A stretch of 64,000 bases of DNA from the NCBI GenBank assembly GCA_045642705.1, contig JAZUJK010000021.1:1-64000 (forward strand), written 5' to 3'. Positions 62,727-64,000 of the stretch are shown here, piece after piece (position 1 is the stretch's first letter; each line of letters begins with the position of its first letter). The position numbers and the translations under genes were made by a program. Under the pieces are notes generated by a model. That model searched no databases. It was not told where the DNA came from and saw only the letters and a program-made list of their open reading frames with translations. Source of the stretch: UBA1227 sp045642705. Its GTDB lineage: Bacteria; Bacillota; Clostridia; Oscillospirales; Acutalibacteraceae.

Positions 62727-63926
62727 TCAAACTATTTCTCCAAATGTATCAGGGTTATTAGAATCGAACTGCTCGTTTGCCCACATAACTGTTACAAGAT
62801 TTTCTGTCTCTGAGAGATTAATTATATTGTGTGTGTAACCTGGGAGCATATGAATTGCTTTGATTTCATCACCAGTTACTTCGAACTCGATAATCTCATC
62901 TGTTCCAATTTTGCGTTCTTGAATTAAGCCATGCCCTGATACAACAATAAAGAATTCCCATTTACTGTTATGCCAATGCTGACCTTTGGTAATGCCTGGC
63001 TTTGAGATATTTACAGAAAACTGGCCACAGTTTTCTGTTCTCATTAGTTCGGTGAATGAGCCTCTGTCATCAATATTCATCTTGAGAGGGAAAGATACTT
63101 TTTCCTTTGGGAGATATGAGAGATACATTGAATATAACTTCTTTTCAAAAGAACCATTTGGTATTTCAGGCATAACTAGTGTTTCTGGTTGTGCCTTAAA
63201 CTTTTCAAGACATTCAACAATGTATCCAAGAGTTGCCTTATGAGTTATTGGTGCAGCACAATACTTGCCATTATCACAAAGAATTGTATCTACCCCATCA
63301 AATTCACAATGATGTTCTTTACCTTCTAATGCGTCAAGCATCTCTTCTACAAGATCATCAATAAACAGTAACTCTAATTCTACTGATGGGTCATTTACAG
63401 TAATAGGTAAATCATTTGCCATATTATTGCAGAATGTTCCAATTGCAGAATTATAATTTGGTCTTACCCATTTGCCTGCAAGATTTGGGAAACGATAAAC
63501 GAGTACCTTGGCACCAGTTGTTTCTCCATATTCAAAGAACAATTCTTCACCAGCGCGTTTTGATCTACCATACTCGCTGTCGCCAAAACGGCCAGACAAT
63601 GTTGCTTGAAGCGACGATGAGAGCATAACAGGGCAATTGTTATTATGCTTCTTTAAACTATCAAGTAGCAAAGAAGCAAATCCAAAATTGCCCTCCATAA
63701 ACTCTTCAGCATTTTCTGGCCTATTTACGCCAGCTAAATTAAATACAAAATCACAATCAGCGCAGAAGGAATCCAATTCCTCTGCGCTATTGTTTATGTC
63801 ATATTCATAGATTTTATCAATCTGAATTCCAGGTCGTGTGCGGTTTTTACCGTCACGAATGTTTTTCAAATTTTCTACGAGGTTTCTGCCAACAAAACCG
63901 TTGGCACCAGTTACAAGAATACTCAT
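62727..63926 (-). CDS. capF: CapF-like bifunctional sugar reductase/epimerase (SDR + cupin)
   Basis: About 399 residues. An SDR domain (SILVTGANGFVGRNLVENL, SSSLQATLSGRFGDSEYGRSKRAGEELF with the Tyr-x3-Lys pair) is joined to a C-terminal cupin (GQHWHNSKWEFFIVVSGHG with His ligands). This is the CapF/WbjC layout, which takes part in making UDP-N-acetyl-L-fucosamine with CapE and CapG. The ATG at 63926 overlaps the stop of the upstream gene (TAATG) after GAGAAAGGA. It shows that another polysaccharide operon lies to the right. Confidence 0.92.
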   Translation of the reverse strand: MSILVTGANGFVGRNLVENLKNIRDGKNRTRPGIQIDKIYEYDINNSAEELDSFCADCDFVFNLAGVNRPENAEEFMEGNFGFASLLLDSLKKHNNNCPVMLSSSLQATLSGRFGDSEYGRSKRAGEELFFEYGETTGAKVLVYRFPNLAGKWVRPNYNSAIGTFCNNMANDLPITVNDPSVELELLFIDDLVEEMLDALEGKEHHCEFDGVDTILCDNGKYCAAPITHKATLGYIVECLEKFKAQPETLVMPEIPNGSFEKKLYSMYLSYLPKEKVSFPLKMNIDDRGSFTELMRTENCGQFSVNISKPGITKGQHWHNSKWEFFIVVSGHGLIQERKIGTDEIIEFEVTGDEIKAIHMLPGYTHNIINLSETENLVTVMWANEQFDSNNPDTFGEIV

Positions 63927-64000
63927 TAAATATCCTTTCTCCAAACCATTCTGTTAACTATGTTTGTATATGACTGAATTATACGGATTACCTTCATTGA
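63926..64000 (-). CDS. C-terminal end of an upstream polysaccharide gene, cut by the window
   Basis: An open frame from the right edge gives 24 residues ending VNRMVWRKDI and stops at TAA overlapping the capF start. By position it would be the gene before capF, capE or a similar sugar-nucleotide enzyme; the tail is too short to identify it. Confidence 0.7.
   Translation of the reverse strand, partial: SMKVIRIIQSYTNIVNRMVWRKDI

Overview
The window is low- to mid-GC DNA from an anaerobic Gram-positive bacterium, most likely a gut Clostridia member of the Lachnospiraceae/Oscillospiraceae type. The support is a pyruvate-type ferredoxin oxidoreductase (IorAB), desulfoferrodoxin and rubredoxin oxygen-defence proteins, BY-kinase/LCP capsule genes, cohesin-like and dockerin domains, and strong GGAGG ribosome sites. 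Almost every gene is on the minus strand, so operons read from high to low coordinates. No tRNA, rRNA or CRISPR array was seen.

1-8.2 kb: the start of a possible transposase at the left edge; a response regulator / histidine kinase / HtrA protease operon; and an operon of an AMP-forming acyl-CoA ligase with iorA and iorB, divergent from a small XRE regulator. 8.2-27.7 kb: a surface-polysaccharide locus. It holds a polyol-phosphate branch (TagF-like, IspD-like, SDR), the initiating sugar transferase, LicD, the Wzm/Wzt exporter, two GT2 enzymes, Glf, RmlB, DUF4012, and the CpsB / Wzz / BY-kinase / LCP control set, followed by a dockerin protein and a membrane-anchored cohesin-like protein. 27.7-37.4 kb: a permease and a LicC-like cytidylyltransferase fused to a winged helix; then a two-LicD-domain protein, a GNAT, an FkbH-like enzyme, an acyl carrier protein and a VOC protein (a likely glyceryl-ACP module); and a membrane acyltransferase. 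37.4-45.8 kb: two large secreted proteins, one with a cohesin-like domain and 51-residue repeats, one of 1951 residues ending in a dockerin. 45.9-51.8 kb: LysR divergent from desulfoferrodoxin, a second Wzz / BY-kinase / LCP set with a wall-anchored protein, a GNAT and a flavin reductase-rubredoxin.

51.9-62.7 kb is an accessory island that looks like a defence island. It carries a Fic-wHTH protein, a decayed second desulfoferrodoxin gene, a trypsin-like protease / DUF6414 / Fic cassette, and a three-gene module: ATPase, HNH nuclease and a 684-residue reverse transcriptase with a long helical C-terminus. The ATPase-HNH-RT module is bracketed by a direct repeat of about 196 bp, and a second repeat family marks other joints in the island. 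Both Fic promoters carry the same type of palindrome, built on TTTCAAAAA. The ATPase-HNH pair resembles the Septu/retron effector pair PtuAB, but the RT is not retron-like; this is the best candidate for an undescribed system. At the right edge capF and the tail of an upstream gene start another polysaccharide operon.

The polysaccharide, LicC/LicD, FkbH/ACP and acyltransferase genes together suggest a heavily decorated surface polymer (phosphocholine-like, polyol-phosphate, glyceryl and acyl groups). Functions are inferred from motifs read by eye; no database search was run.
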